Positions 7,423-15,472 of a stretch of 29,766 nucleotides of DNA are shown one piece after another. Numbering within the stretch: the stretch's first letter is position 1; the number at the start of each line of letters is the position of its first letter. Origin of the DNA: an uncultured Haloferula sp. (GTDB taxonomy: Bacteria > Verrucomicrobiota > Verrucomicrobiae > Verrucomicrobiales > Akkermansiaceae); contig CAMPGU010000016.1 of the NCBI GenBank assembly GCA_946885645.1, positions 1 to 29,766 of the forward strand. The letters are read 5' to 3'. The position numbers and the translations under genes are program-made. The notes below the pieces were generated by a model, which was not told the DNA's origin, made no database searches, and saw only the letters and a program-made list of their open reading frames with translations.

Positions 7423-8955
7423 ATGACCAATCCGTTTCGCGAAGATCTCGTCTCCCGCTCGCGTCCCGAGCCCTGCACCGTGGTGATCTTCGGGGCCACC
7501 GGCGACCTCACGCACCGCAAGCTGGTGCCCGCGATCTACAATCTGGCCGTGGACGGCGAATTGCCGCCCGGCGTGAAGATCGTCGGCTTTGCCCGCCGGG
7601 AGAAATCCGATGCGGAATTCCGCCAGGGGCTGGAGGAGCTGAACCGCAAGGTCTCCCGCTCCGGCCACGACGAGGCGCTGTGGTCGAAATTCATCGAAAA
7701 CATCCACTACCACCAGAGCGAGTTCACGGATGCGGAGGGCTACAAGAGCCTCGCCGAACGCCTGGACGCGATCGACCGCGAGCGCGGCGGGAAGGGGAAC
7801 CGCCTCTTCTACATCGCCAGCGCGCCGGAATTCTTCGACGATATCCTGACCCATCTGAAGGACGCGGGCCTCAATCAGGCGAAGGAGGGCTGCTGGTCCC
7901 GGGTGATCGTGGAGAAGCCTTTCGGTACGGACCTTGCCACCGCGCAGCATCTCAACGAGGTGGTGAACCGTACCTTCCAGGAAAAGGACACCTACCGCAT
8001 CGACCACTACCTCGGGAAGGAAACGGCGCAGAACATCATGGTGCTGCGCTTCGCCAACGCGATTTTCGAGCCCCTCTGGAACAACCGCTACATCTCCCAC
8101 GTGCAGATCACCTGCTCGGAGAATCTGGGCATGGAAGGCGGCCGCGGCGGCTACTATGACAAGTCCGGCGCGCTGCGGGACATGGTGCAGAATCACCTGC
8201 TCCAGCTCCTGAGCCTGGTGACCATGGAACCGCCCACCGACCTGAGCGCCGACGGCGTGCGGGACGAGAAGGTGAAGGTGATCCGGTCCCTGCGCCAATG
8301 GGATACCCCGGAGAAAGTGGCGGAGAACGTGGTGCGTGCCCAGTACACCGCCGGCCATGTGGACGGGAAGCCGGCGGTAGGCTACCGGGAGGAAGACCGC
8401 GTGGATCCCGAGAGCATGACGGAGGCCTACGTGGCCGTGCGCCTGATGATCGATACCTGGCGCTGGAGCGGGGTGCCTTTCTACATCCGCATGGGCAAGC
8501 AACTGCCGAAGAAGGCGACGGAGATTTCCGTGCATTTCAAGGCACCGCCCTGCGTGCTTTTCAACGTGCTGCCCGGCGGCGTCCCCGGCGCGAACGTGCT
8601 CGTCATCCGCATCCAGCCGGACGAGGGGATTTCCCTGCGCATGGTCTCGAAGATCCCGGGCACCAGCCTCCGCCTCGAGCCGGTGAAGATGGACTTCCAC
8701 TACGCCACGAGCTTCGGCAAGGGCAGCCCCGAAGCCTACGAGCGCCTGCTGCTGGACGCCATGGCCGGCGATGCCACCCTCTTCGCCCGCCGCGACGAGG
8801 TGGAGGAGGCCTGGAAGTTCATCGACCACATCGAGCACGCCTGGCACAAGAGCGGCACCCCGCCGCCGATGGCCGAATACGTCGCGGGCACCTGGGGCCC
8901 GAAGGAAGCGGACGAGCTTCTCAAAAAGGACGGGAATTCCTGGCGCAGGCTGTGA
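7423..8955 (+). CDS. zwf: Glucose-6-phosphate 1-dehydrogenase
   Basis: Oxidises glucose 6-phosphate to 6-phosphogluconolactone with reduction of NADP(+), the entry step of the oxidative pentose phosphate pathway. The length of 510 residues is typical. The dinucleotide-binding loop GATGDLTHRK begins at G24. The active-site signature RIDHYLGKE spans 192-200 with D194, H195 and K199, and is followed by NIMVLRFAN. The C-terminal substrate domain is intact. The ATG at 7423 has no clear Shine-Dalgarno sequence but gives the expected short N terminus before the Rossmann fold. It is followed 108 bases later by opcA, whose product promotes assembly and activation of this enzyme in cyanobacteria, so co-transcription is likely. 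Confidence 0.97.
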   Translation: MTNPFREDLVSRSRPEPCTVVIFGATGDLTHRKLVPAIYNLAVDGELPPGVKIVGFARREKSDAEFRQGLEELNRKVSRSGHDEALWSKFIENIHYHQSEFTDAEGYKSLAERLDAIDRERGGKGNRLFYIASAPEFFDDILTHLKDAGLNQAKEGCWSRVIVEKPFGTDLATAQHLNEVVNRTFQEKDTYRIDHYLGKETAQNIMVLRFANAIFEPLWNNRYISHVQITCSENLGMEGGRGGYYDKSGALRDMVQNHLLQLLSLVTMEPPTDLSADGVRDEKVKVIRSLRQWDTPEKVAENVVRAQYTAGHVDGKPAVGYREEDRVDPESMTEAYVAVRLMIDTWRWSGVPFYIRMGKQLPKKATEISVHFKAPPCVLFNVLPGGVPGANVLVIRIQPDEGISLRMVSKIPGTSLRLEPVKMDFHYATSFGKGSPEAYERLLLDAMAGDATLFARRDEVEEAWKFIDHIEHAWHKSGTPPPMAEYVAGTWGPKEADELLKKDGNSWRRL

Positions 8956-8960
8956 AGAAG

Positions 8961-9060
8961 AGTCGAGAGTTCCGGGTTGAGAGTCGGAAGCAAGAACCCC
9001 GCGTCGTTTGCTCTGCCCTCGGTCTCTAACTCTCAACCCTCAACCGAAGACTCCCGACTT
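8961..9060. repeat. Imperfect inverted repeat filling the zwf-opcA gap
   Basis: The left arm (8961-8987, beginning AGTCGAGAGT and containing GGGTTGAGAGT) is matched in inverted orientation by the right arm (9024-9060, containing AACTCTCAACCCTCAACC and ending CCCGACTT). The arms align with a few mismatches and gaps. Short units of CTCAAC or GTTGAG recur within them. Similar CTCAAC-rich intergenic repeats are something I recall from verrucomicrobial genomes, which would make this a dispersed element; that cannot be tested in one window. Confidence 0.6.
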
Positions 9061-9063
9061 TCC

Positions 9064-10149
9064 ATGACCACTCTATCCATGCACCCCGAACTCGGCCGCG
9101 AGGTCCCGGTGGGCTCCATCGACAAGGAACTGCGCAAGCTGTGGGAGGAAGACGAGGCGCGCACGAACGCCTCGCTGATGAATCTCGCGGTGTATTCCGA
9201 GGCGCCCGGTGCGCTCGAGAAGAACTCCGAGGCGGTGCGCGAGCTGACGGCGGAGCATGCCTGCCGGGCGCTGCTGATCGGGATCGATCGCGCCGCGCCG
9301 GAGGCCTCCATCCGCGCATGGATCACCGCGCATTGCCATCTTTCGCACGGGCGGAAATCGGTGTGCTGCGAGCAGATCGCCTTCGCCCTCACGGGGAAGG
9401 CCACCGGCCGCCTGCGGAATACCGTCTTCGCCCATCTGGCGTCGGACTTGCCGCTGATCTTCTGGTGGCAGGGCGAACTCTCGCCGATCTTCGAGGACCG
9501 GCTGTACAGCCTGGTGGACCGTTTTGTCTTCGACAGCGCCGATTGGGCGAATCCGGTGGAGTCCTTCCGCCGGATCGAAGAGGCGGTCGGTAGCGCGACC
9601 AAGGATTTGGTGGTGCAGGACCTCGCGTGGACGCGCAGCTTCCAATTCCGCGTTTCCATCGCGGCGCTGTATGATGACCCGCTGGTGCTGGCCGCGCTGC
9701 CGCATGTGGAGCAGGTGGAGATCGTGCATCATCCCGCCCACCGCGGCACCGCCCTGCAAATCCTGGCGTGGCTGGCCGTGCAAGCCGGGTGGCGGGATGG
9801 TATGGAGCTCGATCTCGCCGTCGCCCGCCATGCGGGAAACAAGGAGGGCTTCTCCTTCGAAGACAGCGCCGGGCGAAGCATCGCCGTGACCCTGACGGCG
9901 GAACCGGCATCGGCTCCGCTCGGCCTGGTCCGCATCACGGGCGGCGGCGTGGCCATCTCCGTCTCGCGCGAAGACGGAGGCTCGCACCTCGTGCGCCGCA
10001 TCGAAGCGGCGGGCCACGTCATCGAGGCACCGGGTCCGATCGATCCGGACGACAGTGCGGGACTCATCGGCGAGCAACTGGCACGCGGCGGGAAGAACTC
10101 GCTGTTCCAGAAGATCATGCCGCGCTTCCGGCAGTTTCTGGAAAGATGA
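9064..10149 (+). CDS. opcA: Glucose-6-phosphate dehydrogenase assembly protein OpcA
   Basis: A 361-residue protein resembling OpcA, a redox-linked allosteric activator or assembly factor of glucose-6-phosphate dehydrogenase known from cyanobacteria and actinobacteria. Supporting features are the position directly after zwf, the length, and the central segment with SDLPLIFWWQGEL, typical of the family. Cysteines at CCEQ and in the preceding stretch (ACRALL, AHCHLS) could be redox sensitive, but I cannot match them to known regulatory cysteines. The ATG at 9064 is chosen because upstream in-frame codons fall inside the intergenic repeat. The gene ends 42 bases from the end of the convergent sigma-factor gene. 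The identification rests on context plus partial motif memory. Confidence 0.85.
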   Translation: MTTLSMHPELGREVPVGSIDKELRKLWEEDEARTNASLMNLAVYSEAPGALEKNSEAVRELTAEHACRALLIGIDRAAPEASIRAWITAHCHLSHGRKSVCCEQIAFALTGKATGRLRNTVFAHLASDLPLIFWWQGELSPIFEDRLYSLVDRFVFDSADWANPVESFRRIEEAVGSATKDLVVQDLAWTRSFQFRVSIAALYDDPLVLAALPHVEQVEIVHHPAHRGTALQILAWLAVQAGWRDGMELDLAVARHAGNKEGFSFEDSAGRSIAVTLTAEPASAPLGLVRITGGGVAISVSREDGGSHLVRRIEAAGHVIEAPGPIDPDDSAGLIGEQLARGGKNSLFQKIMPRFRQFLER

Positions 10150-10191
10150 TGGCACCGGGGCTCGGAGCGCGAGCCATGGTTCCAGACGGGG

Positions 10192-10833
10192 TTACTCCGC
10201 CAGATAAGTCGCCAGCTTCTCCCGCAAGGTTGTCCGCGCGCGGAAAAGCAGGCTCTTCACGGACGAGACCGAGGTGTTCAGCACGCCCGCGATCTCCTCG
10301 TAGGGCAGGGACTCGTAGCTGTAGAGGATCACGGCCGTGCGCTGGGCCTCCGGCAGGGTGGCGATGGCGCGGTCGATCTGCCGGTGCATCTCCAGCTTCA
10401 TGGTTTCCTCCTCCGGGCCGTGCCGGGATTCGGCGGCCATCTGGAAGCCGCTGTCTTCCTCCCGCTCCTCGCTGGAGACCTCCTTGCGGCGGGAACGGCG
10501 GCGGCTCTCGTTGAAGACGAGATTGCGCGTGATCGTGAAGAGATACGTGGTGAATTTCGCTTCCGGACGCCAGCGCTTGGCGTGTTTCCAGATGCGCAGG
10601 AAGGCGAGCTGGGCGATGTCCTCCGCCTCGGTGGGATCGCCCAACATCCGCGCCACGGTGCCGACCACGGCATTCTGGTGGCGCTCCACCAGCTCCCGGA
10701 AGGCGCGCTCGTCCCCGTCCGCGATGCGTTTCATCAACGCCACGTCCACGCTATCCCCGTCCGCGCTTTCGGTCGCTGGGATCGGGCGGGGTGACGGCAT
10801 GCGGATCGGCGGGAAGGTCAGTGCGGCTTCCAT
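10192..10833 (-). CDS. RNA polymerase sigma factor, ECF/sigma-70 type
   Basis: A 213-residue sigma factor with regions 2 and 4 only. Region 2 covers about 35-112, with the core-binding and -10 recognition stretch EDIAQLAFLRIWKHAKRW (71-88) and TYLFTITRNLVFNESRRR. A charged linker (113-145) follows, then region 4 (150-208) with the helix-turn-helix around YEEIAGVLNTSVSSVKSLL. The N-terminal 30 residues are proline-rich and not conserved, so a later start at M12 or M34 is possible. No anti-sigma gene lies next to it. On its strand it is downstream of the A1 gene, separated by a hairpin, so its link to that cluster is unproven. Confidence 0.9.
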   Translation of the reverse strand: MEAALTFPPIRMPSPRPIPATESADGDSVDVALMKRIADGDERAFRELVERHQNAVVGTVARMLGDPTEAEDIAQLAFLRIWKHAKRWRPEAKFTTYLFTITRNLVFNESRRRSRRKEVSSEEREEDSGFQMAAESRHGPEEETMKLEMHRQIDRAIATLPEAQRTAVILYSYESLPYEEIAGVLNTSVSSVKSLLFRARTTLREKLATYLAE

Positions 10834-10933
10834 GCTCTCCGGGGAAAACCACCGGGCGAGCCTGAAGTTGCGGAATCAAGGAAGGGGAAGAATCCCCGCC
10901 GCCCCCCTGTCCGGCCCCCGGTGGCAAACGAAG

Positions 10934-10960
10934 AAGGGGAGCCCGATCCGGGATCCCCTT
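10934..10960 (-). terminator. Probable terminator after the A1 gene
   Basis: AAGGGGA (10954-10960 read on the minus strand) and TCCCCTT (10934-10940) close a stem that continues as CCC/GGG after one mismatch, with loop GGATC or similar. The T-tract after it is weak (TTCTTCGTTT). It lies about 25 bases after the A1 stop and before the sigma gene. Confidence 0.6.
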
Positions 10961-10983
10961 CCTGCAAAGCGACCAGAGGCTTC

Positions 10984-13900
10984 TCAGACCTCGTCCGAAG
11001 CCAGCCAGCGGAAGCCGGTGACTTGGAAGCGGCGCCCGAAGGCCTGATTCACCGGGGCCAGGGCGGTCGGCAGGACCTCGGGACCGTCCGCAGGATCGAC
11101 GAATTCCGGGACGCGCTGGACGATGGCCTCGCACCACGCGCGGGCCAGGACTTTGTCGTCCTTGTCCAGCGCTTCGCCGTAACCGCGGATGCGGAAGGTA
11201 TCCGAGCGGACCGTCACCACCGAGCCGAGGGCGGAAAGGATGTCGCCTTGCGTCAGGTAGCCGGGTGCTGCCGTCGCGCTCATTCCCGTGATGGCTTCGG
11301 GGAAAGCGTACCTATCATCCGCCACGTCGGCGGTCGTGATGTTCCGGGAGTCATCCGCAAACCTGCCGTTGATCGAAGGGGTCTCGTCGATGGCTTTCTG
11401 GAGCATGCCTTCGCGCGCCATCTCGCGGTCATTGCCCGGGCGGCGGTTCACGAATTCCGAAAGGGAAAGGAAGGGCCCGCGCGCTTCGATTTCATCCACG
11501 ATGTTTTGCGCGAGTTCCTGGATCTGGCCTTTTTCGAGCGTGCGCATCCCGGTCCATCGCGCGTGCCGTGCCTGGCGCAGCAGCGGGGGAGCCTGCTCCA
11601 CGGGCGGTCCCGTCGCGCGGCGCATGCGGCTGAAGGGATTGGCCGCCTTTTCCACCGTGCCGGCCGCCGCCGTGGCAGCGCCGTCCGCCAGATGCCAGTA
11701 TTCGATCGTCTCCTCGTTCATGGAGGAAAGGAAGGCCGCCCACGCGTTCACCGAAGTGGAATTCACGTTGAAGGCTCCGTCGATCATCAGGTGCGCGGCG
11801 CTCTTGCTGAAGCCGTCGTCCCCGGTAAGGGCCTGCACCGTTTCCTCAGGGGAGGAGGTACCCGCGGGGATGAAGCGGGGGTTCAGCAGCGGCTCGGTTC
11901 CCTTGAAGAAGTTTTCCGCCACCGTGGCCAAGGGGCGGGAGCTCAGCAGCGGCCCCGCATGCGGCGAGAGGGTGGAGAAGAAGTAACCGTCCCACAGCGT
12001 GTTGTTCGCCAGCCAGGAGTGGTCGAGCAGGCGGTAGTCCTTCGTGCTCGGCTCGGTGACGCTTCCCGCCGAAATCATCGGGGAGGCGAAGGATTCTCCC
12101 GCGGTATAGCTGAAGCCCGGCAGGAAGCCCTGATTGCTCAACTGCGCGTGGCGGAGTTGCGCGATGCTCTGCAGCGGCAGCATCGGCACTTCATATTGCG
12201 GGGCCACCGTCGTGCCGCTGGCGGGATTGAGCAGGCCGTGGCCGGTGAAGAATTGGCCGCGGTCGCTGGCGTCGATGGGGAACCGGTAGCTCGCGCTCAA
12301 GCGCTTCAGCGAAACCTCGAAGGGGTGGATGCCCATGCTCTCCTTCGTCAGGTCGATCCCCACCAAGCTGGAGGAGTGGCCGCCTTGCACCCAGGGTTTG
12401 GACGGTGCATCCGATTCCAAGGTGGTCTTCCCGTAAAAGCTGAACTGCGCGAAGATTTTGGCGCGGGTGAAATCCTTGATCTTCGTTGCGGGCTCTTCCT
12501 TCATCTCGGCACCCAGATAGGGCCGCTGGAGCCGCACCTCGCCGCCGGTGAAATCCGTGGAGCCATCGCGGCTCAGTGCTTCACGCAGCTTGGTGGCATC
12601 CCCGTAGTCGAGATCGAGGGTTCCCGAGCGGATCCGCTGGCTGCCCCTGACCAAATTCAATTCGATGGAGAGCCGGTTCGTGCCTGCCTGGGAAGGCATC
12701 GGCGCGAAGCCCACGTCGATCGCGTCATCCAGGGAAAGGGGGAAGACTCCCCAGCCGTCGTTCACGGGCTTCAAGTCGTCCGGCGTCAGCCAGTCCACCC
12801 AGAAGCCCACGCCTTGGGATGGATAGCCGGGGGCCAGCGGAAGGTTCGCGGTTTTGTTGTCGGCGTAGTCGAAAAAGGGAGGCTCGGTATTGTTCGCGCC
12901 CCAGGACCAGTTGCCGTCCACGGATTCGCCGAAGACCTTGTTCTCCCCCGGCTGCAGGATCACCGGCCCGGTACGGTTCGGGCCGTAGTTGTTGCGCAGG
13001 TTGATCCCGAAAGTTTTAGGAGTCCTGGAGTCCCGGTCGTGGCCGTTGTACAACTGGTTCATGTGGGCCATGACCGTCGTCTGGGGAGCGCCGTTCTTGT
13101 AGAACCGGAATCCGATCGGCAGGTCCTTGAAATCGATCCGCAGCTCGTCGAAGGAAAGCGGCACGTTGTAAGGATTGTACAGGGTCACGATCGGCGAATA
13201 GATCAGGTACACCATGTAGTTGTCCGCGGCGGTGGCGGTATTGTGGTCCTCGCCCCCGGCCCAAGGGCCGTGCGCTCTCTTCGCCACCATCGAAAACTGC
13301 ATCTGCACCTTGGCCACCACCGGCATCAGGATGAGGCCCCGGGGTGCCACGGGGTTGGCCTTGTACGTGCGGCTGCGGGCATCGTATTTGACCGGGTTGT
13401 AGCCGCCCGGGATGTTCGCCTTGATCGTCGGATTGACCCCCGTGAGATTGCGATAGAGGTTCGCGTAGTCGAAGACCTGGGTCCAGTAGGGGTTGGCCGC
13501 TTCGTTCTCCACCGACTCGTCGTCATAGAACCGCCGCGACGAGTAGCCGGAGGGCAAGGTGGTGTCGCCAAGCAGCAAGCTCAGGTCCTTCTTGAGGCCG
13601 CCGCGCGCGGAATCGGTCGCCAGCCCCTGGTGGACCGTCGTCACGTCGTGTTGATACCGCGCCAGCTCCGGCATCTGGTCGATCAGCGAGGAGGTCGGGA
13701 TCGTATAAAGCTTCGCCTGATCGGTCTCTTCGAACCAGTCATACTGATCGAAGCCGGTGATGCCTTCCATCCCGAAGCGGGAGGGCGCGCCCATGGCGGC
13801 CTGGCGGTTCGCGTTGCCGAATCTTCCTTCCTCACGGACGATGTCGGCCTTGGCCTTCACCCCCTCGTCGAGCACGCTCCAGGCATAGCGGCCGCCGAGA

Positions 13901-14436
13901 GCCGTGCCCTCGGCCGGAGATTCCACTTTCGCCGCCCGCACGAAGTCATGGGCGTCGGTATCCTTGCCCAGCGAGCCTTGGCCTAACAGCACGGGGCCCG
14001 ATGACAGGTCGGGCAGGGTCTTGTTGTTGGCACCCTCCTCGTTCCCGGACACCAGGTAAGACACGAAACTATTCCCTTTGTCCGGCACCGGCTTGTTTGC
14101 CGTCGGCAGCGCACCCTTCCAGACGCCGGTCAAGCCTTTCGGCGCAGTCGGATCACCGAAGCTCGCGGGAGCGGTGATGCGTTGGTCCGGTCCCGCCGAT
14201 TTCTGCAACTGGCCGATGGCCAGCGAAAGCGCCATCCGGGCATTGCTCTTGGCCACCTCCATCGCCTCGCTTTGACCTGAAGCTCGGAGCGAGACCGTGG
14301 ATAAGGTGAGCAATCCGATCGCAAGCACAGTCAGCAGGACCATAAGCGACAGGGAAATCACCAAGGCGAAGCCTCGCTGTTTGGAACGCCGGTACAGACT
14401 GCACCGCACTTTTTCCGGGGATGAGTTGGGTTTCAT
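10984..14436 (-). CDS. Giant prepilin-like protein A1 (Verru_Chthon cassette protein A type)
   Basis: A protein of 1150 residues. The start at 14436 (MKPNSSPEKV) is chosen because it puts a short basic leader before RGFALVISLSLMVLLTVLA (21-39), a type IV prepilin-like cleavage site and transmembrane helix, resembling PilX or GspK N termini. Glu5 of classical pilins is replaced by a non-acidic residue. A helical stretch (SNARMALSLAIGQLQK) follows, then a long secreted region without recognisable enzyme motifs. The C terminus ends GFRWLASDEV. I match it to the family I know as Verru_Chthon cassette protein A, restricted to this phylum, function unknown. It is roughly two-thirds identical, in the blocks compared by eye, to A2 at 18154-21612. 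Partners B, C and D are absent here. Confidence 0.85.
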   Translation of the reverse strand: MKPNSSPEKVRCSLYRRSKQRGFALVISLSLMVLLTVLAIGLLTLSTVSLRASGQSEAMEVAKSNARMALSLAIGQLQKSAGPDQRITAPASFGDPTAPKGLTGVWKGALPTANKPVPDKGNSFVSYLVSGNEEGANNKTLPDLSSGPVLLGQGSLGKDTDAHDFVRAAKVESPAEGTALGGRYAWSVLDEGVKAKADIVREEGRFGNANRQAAMGAPSRFGMEGITGFDQYDWFEETDQAKLYTIPTSSLIDQMPELARYQHDVTTVHQGLATDSARGGLKKDLSLLLGDTTLPSGYSSRRFYDDESVENEAANPYWTQVFDYANLYRNLTGVNPTIKANIPGGYNPVKYDARSRTYKANPVAPRGLILMPVVAKVQMQFSMVAKRAHGPWAGGEDHNTATAADNYMVYLIYSPIVTLYNPYNVPLSFDELRIDFKDLPIGFRFYKNGAPQTTVMAHMNQLYNGHDRDSRTPKTFGINLRNNYGPNRTGPVILQPGENKVFGESVDGNWSWGANNTEPPFFDYADNKTANLPLAPGYPSQGVGFWVDWLTPDDLKPVNDGWGVFPLSLDDAIDVGFAPMPSQAGTNRLSIELNLVRGSQRIRSGTLDLDYGDATKLREALSRDGSTDFTGGEVRLQRPYLGAEMKEEPATKIKDFTRAKIFAQFSFYGKTTLESDAPSKPWVQGGHSSSLVGIDLTKESMGIHPFEVSLKRLSASYRFPIDASDRGQFFTGHGLLNPASGTTVAPQYEVPMLPLQSIAQLRHAQLSNQGFLPGFSYTAGESFASPMISAGSVTEPSTKDYRLLDHSWLANNTLWDGYFFSTLSPHAGPLLSSRPLATVAENFFKGTEPLLNPRFIPAGTSSPEETVQALTGDDGFSKSAAHLMIDGAFNVNSTSVNAWAAFLSSMNEETIEYWHLADGAATAAAGTVEKAANPFSRMRRATGPPVEQAPPLLRQARHARWTGMRTLEKGQIQELAQNIVDEIEARGPFLSLSEFVNRRPGNDREMAREGMLQKAIDETPSINGRFADDSRNITTADVADDRYAFPEAITGMSATAAPGYLTQGDILSALGSVVTVRSDTFRIRGYGEALDKDDKVLARAWCEAIVQRVPEFVDPADGPEVLPTALAPVNQAFGRRFQVTGFRWLASDEV

Positions 14437-14473
14437 GACGGATACCCCACAAGAATGCATCCAAAGCCCGGCC

Positions 14474-14483
14474 TGTAAATACA
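14474..14483 (-). promoter_or_regulatory. Shared box TGTATTTACA upstream of A1
   Basis: On the minus strand TGTATTTACA lies 38-47 bases before the A1 start codon. The identical ten bases lie 39-48 bases before the start of A2. The flanking sequences differ, which suggests a conserved promoter element (possibly including the -10) or an operator rather than mere recent duplication. Confidence 0.55.
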
Positions 14484-14672
14484 TAATGAATCCACCTACC
14501 CGAATGAGGGGTAGCTCCTCAAAGCGGCAGCCAAACGCAGAACCCCAGAAGTCCAGAAAATAACATATGGAACACGTTTTTAATGGGTAACTTATTGATG
14601 ATGAGGAAAATCCCCTTTTTTGAGGGCGAGATCGACTTGCCCGTCAAGTCAAGGACGTTTTCCTGAAATCGA

Positions 14673-14693
14673 GTGGTGAAAAAAATTCACCAC
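14673..14693. other. Inverted repeat overlapping the stop codon of the C39-like gene
   Basis: GTGGTGAA (14673-14680) and TTCACCAC (14686-14693) flank an AAAAA loop; the minus-strand copy contains the stop codon of the C39-like gene. No T-tract follows on either strand, so it is not a standard terminator. It could serve as an mRNA 3' stabiliser or as part of the A1 upstream region. Confidence 0.4.
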
Positions 14694-15472
14694 CTCCCGA
14701 TCACGGCGGCCGGGATCACGGCCGTCACCTCACCCGGGCGCACTTCCTTCTTTCCGATGCCCGATGCGGGTACCTCGGCTACCAGGCAGGGCGAGGACGC
14801 CGGATCTTTCGCCAGGAGCGCGCGGTCGGGAATCTTCAGGATCCCTTCGCAGCGTTTGCCACCCCAAGGATCCACGTAGGAGATGCGGAAACCCGAGCCG
14901 TCCCGCGGGATCTTCTTCGACACCCCGGTCACCGTCACGAAGTGCCCCTGCACAGGAATCCAGTTGCCCTTTCGCAGGACGAAACGCCGCAGGCTCAGTA
15001 CCGGCGGGAAGCCCCTCGCCAGGGACCGGTCGATACACGCGCGGGTGCGCTTCAGTTGTGCCCCGGCCTGCTCGCCCTTCCCGCGGAAGAGATCCTCTAG
15101 GCGAAGGACGGGCAGATAGAGCGGCCGGTTCATCTCGTTGGCCGCCGCTACCAGATCCTCCGCGTTGATGCCGCCTTTGTTCCAGCGCATGCGGCCCCGC
15201 AAGTTCTCCGAAGGGCGGAGCCCGTGACGGCGGATCCATTGCGACAAGCGCTCCTTGTCGGTCGCTCCCGGCAGCGAGTCCGCCGCCGCTTGCCAGCTCC
15301 CGTTTCCAAACCGGCAGGAAGACAACAACGCCGCGGGCCCGCAGGCATTCCCCGAGATGCTGAGCTGGTTCACCGGTGCCGCCGCGGCATTCGGCGCTTC
15401 CCTCATCTCTCCGGCGGCGCAGGTGCCCGCCAGCGCGATCAGGCAGGCTTCAATTCGTCGCAGGCGCGGCAT
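14687..15472 (-). CDS. Secreted C39-like cysteine peptidase
   Basis: A 261-residue protein with a signal peptide (about 1-20, ending CAAG). The papain-like C39 layout is visible: nucleophile C44 in GNACGPAALLSSC, H177 in VQGHFVTVTGV, and D201 in YVDPWGGK. These spacings and the GHF-xVTG and DPWGG elements are typical of peptidase C39-like proteins that process or degrade secreted peptides. No ABC transporter part is fused. The start overlaps the end of the upstream subtilisin gene by 23 bases, so the two proteases are probably made together and may act in sequence or on one substrate. Candidates are the large neighbouring prepilin-like proteins, but that is inference only. Confidence 0.75.
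   Translation of the reverse strand: MPRLRRIEACLIALAGTCAAGEMREAPNAAAAPVNQLSISGNACGPAALLSSCRFGNGSWQAAADSLPGATDKERLSQWIRRHGLRPSENLRGRMRWNKGGINAEDLVAAANEMNRPLYLPVLRLEDLFRGKGEQAGAQLKRTRACIDRSLARGFPPVLSLRRFVLRKGNWIPVQGHFVTVTGVSKKIPRDGSGFRISYVDPWGGKRCEGILKIPDRALLAKDPASSPCLVAEVPASGIGKKEVRPGEVTAVIPAAVIGRW

Noticed and set aside
7366..9036. A 556-codon open frame on the minus strand opposite zwf
   Set aside because: Its translation is rich in His, Arg, Gly and Val and lacks any domain, while the plus strand encodes a complete G6PDH. High GC makes long antisense frames common.
10921..13986. A 1021-codon plus-strand frame opposite A1, and a similar one at 18286-20364 opposite A2
   Set aside because: Both mirror the paralogous A genes and resemble each other only for that reason. 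Composition is His/Arg/Gly-rich with no signal peptide or domain.
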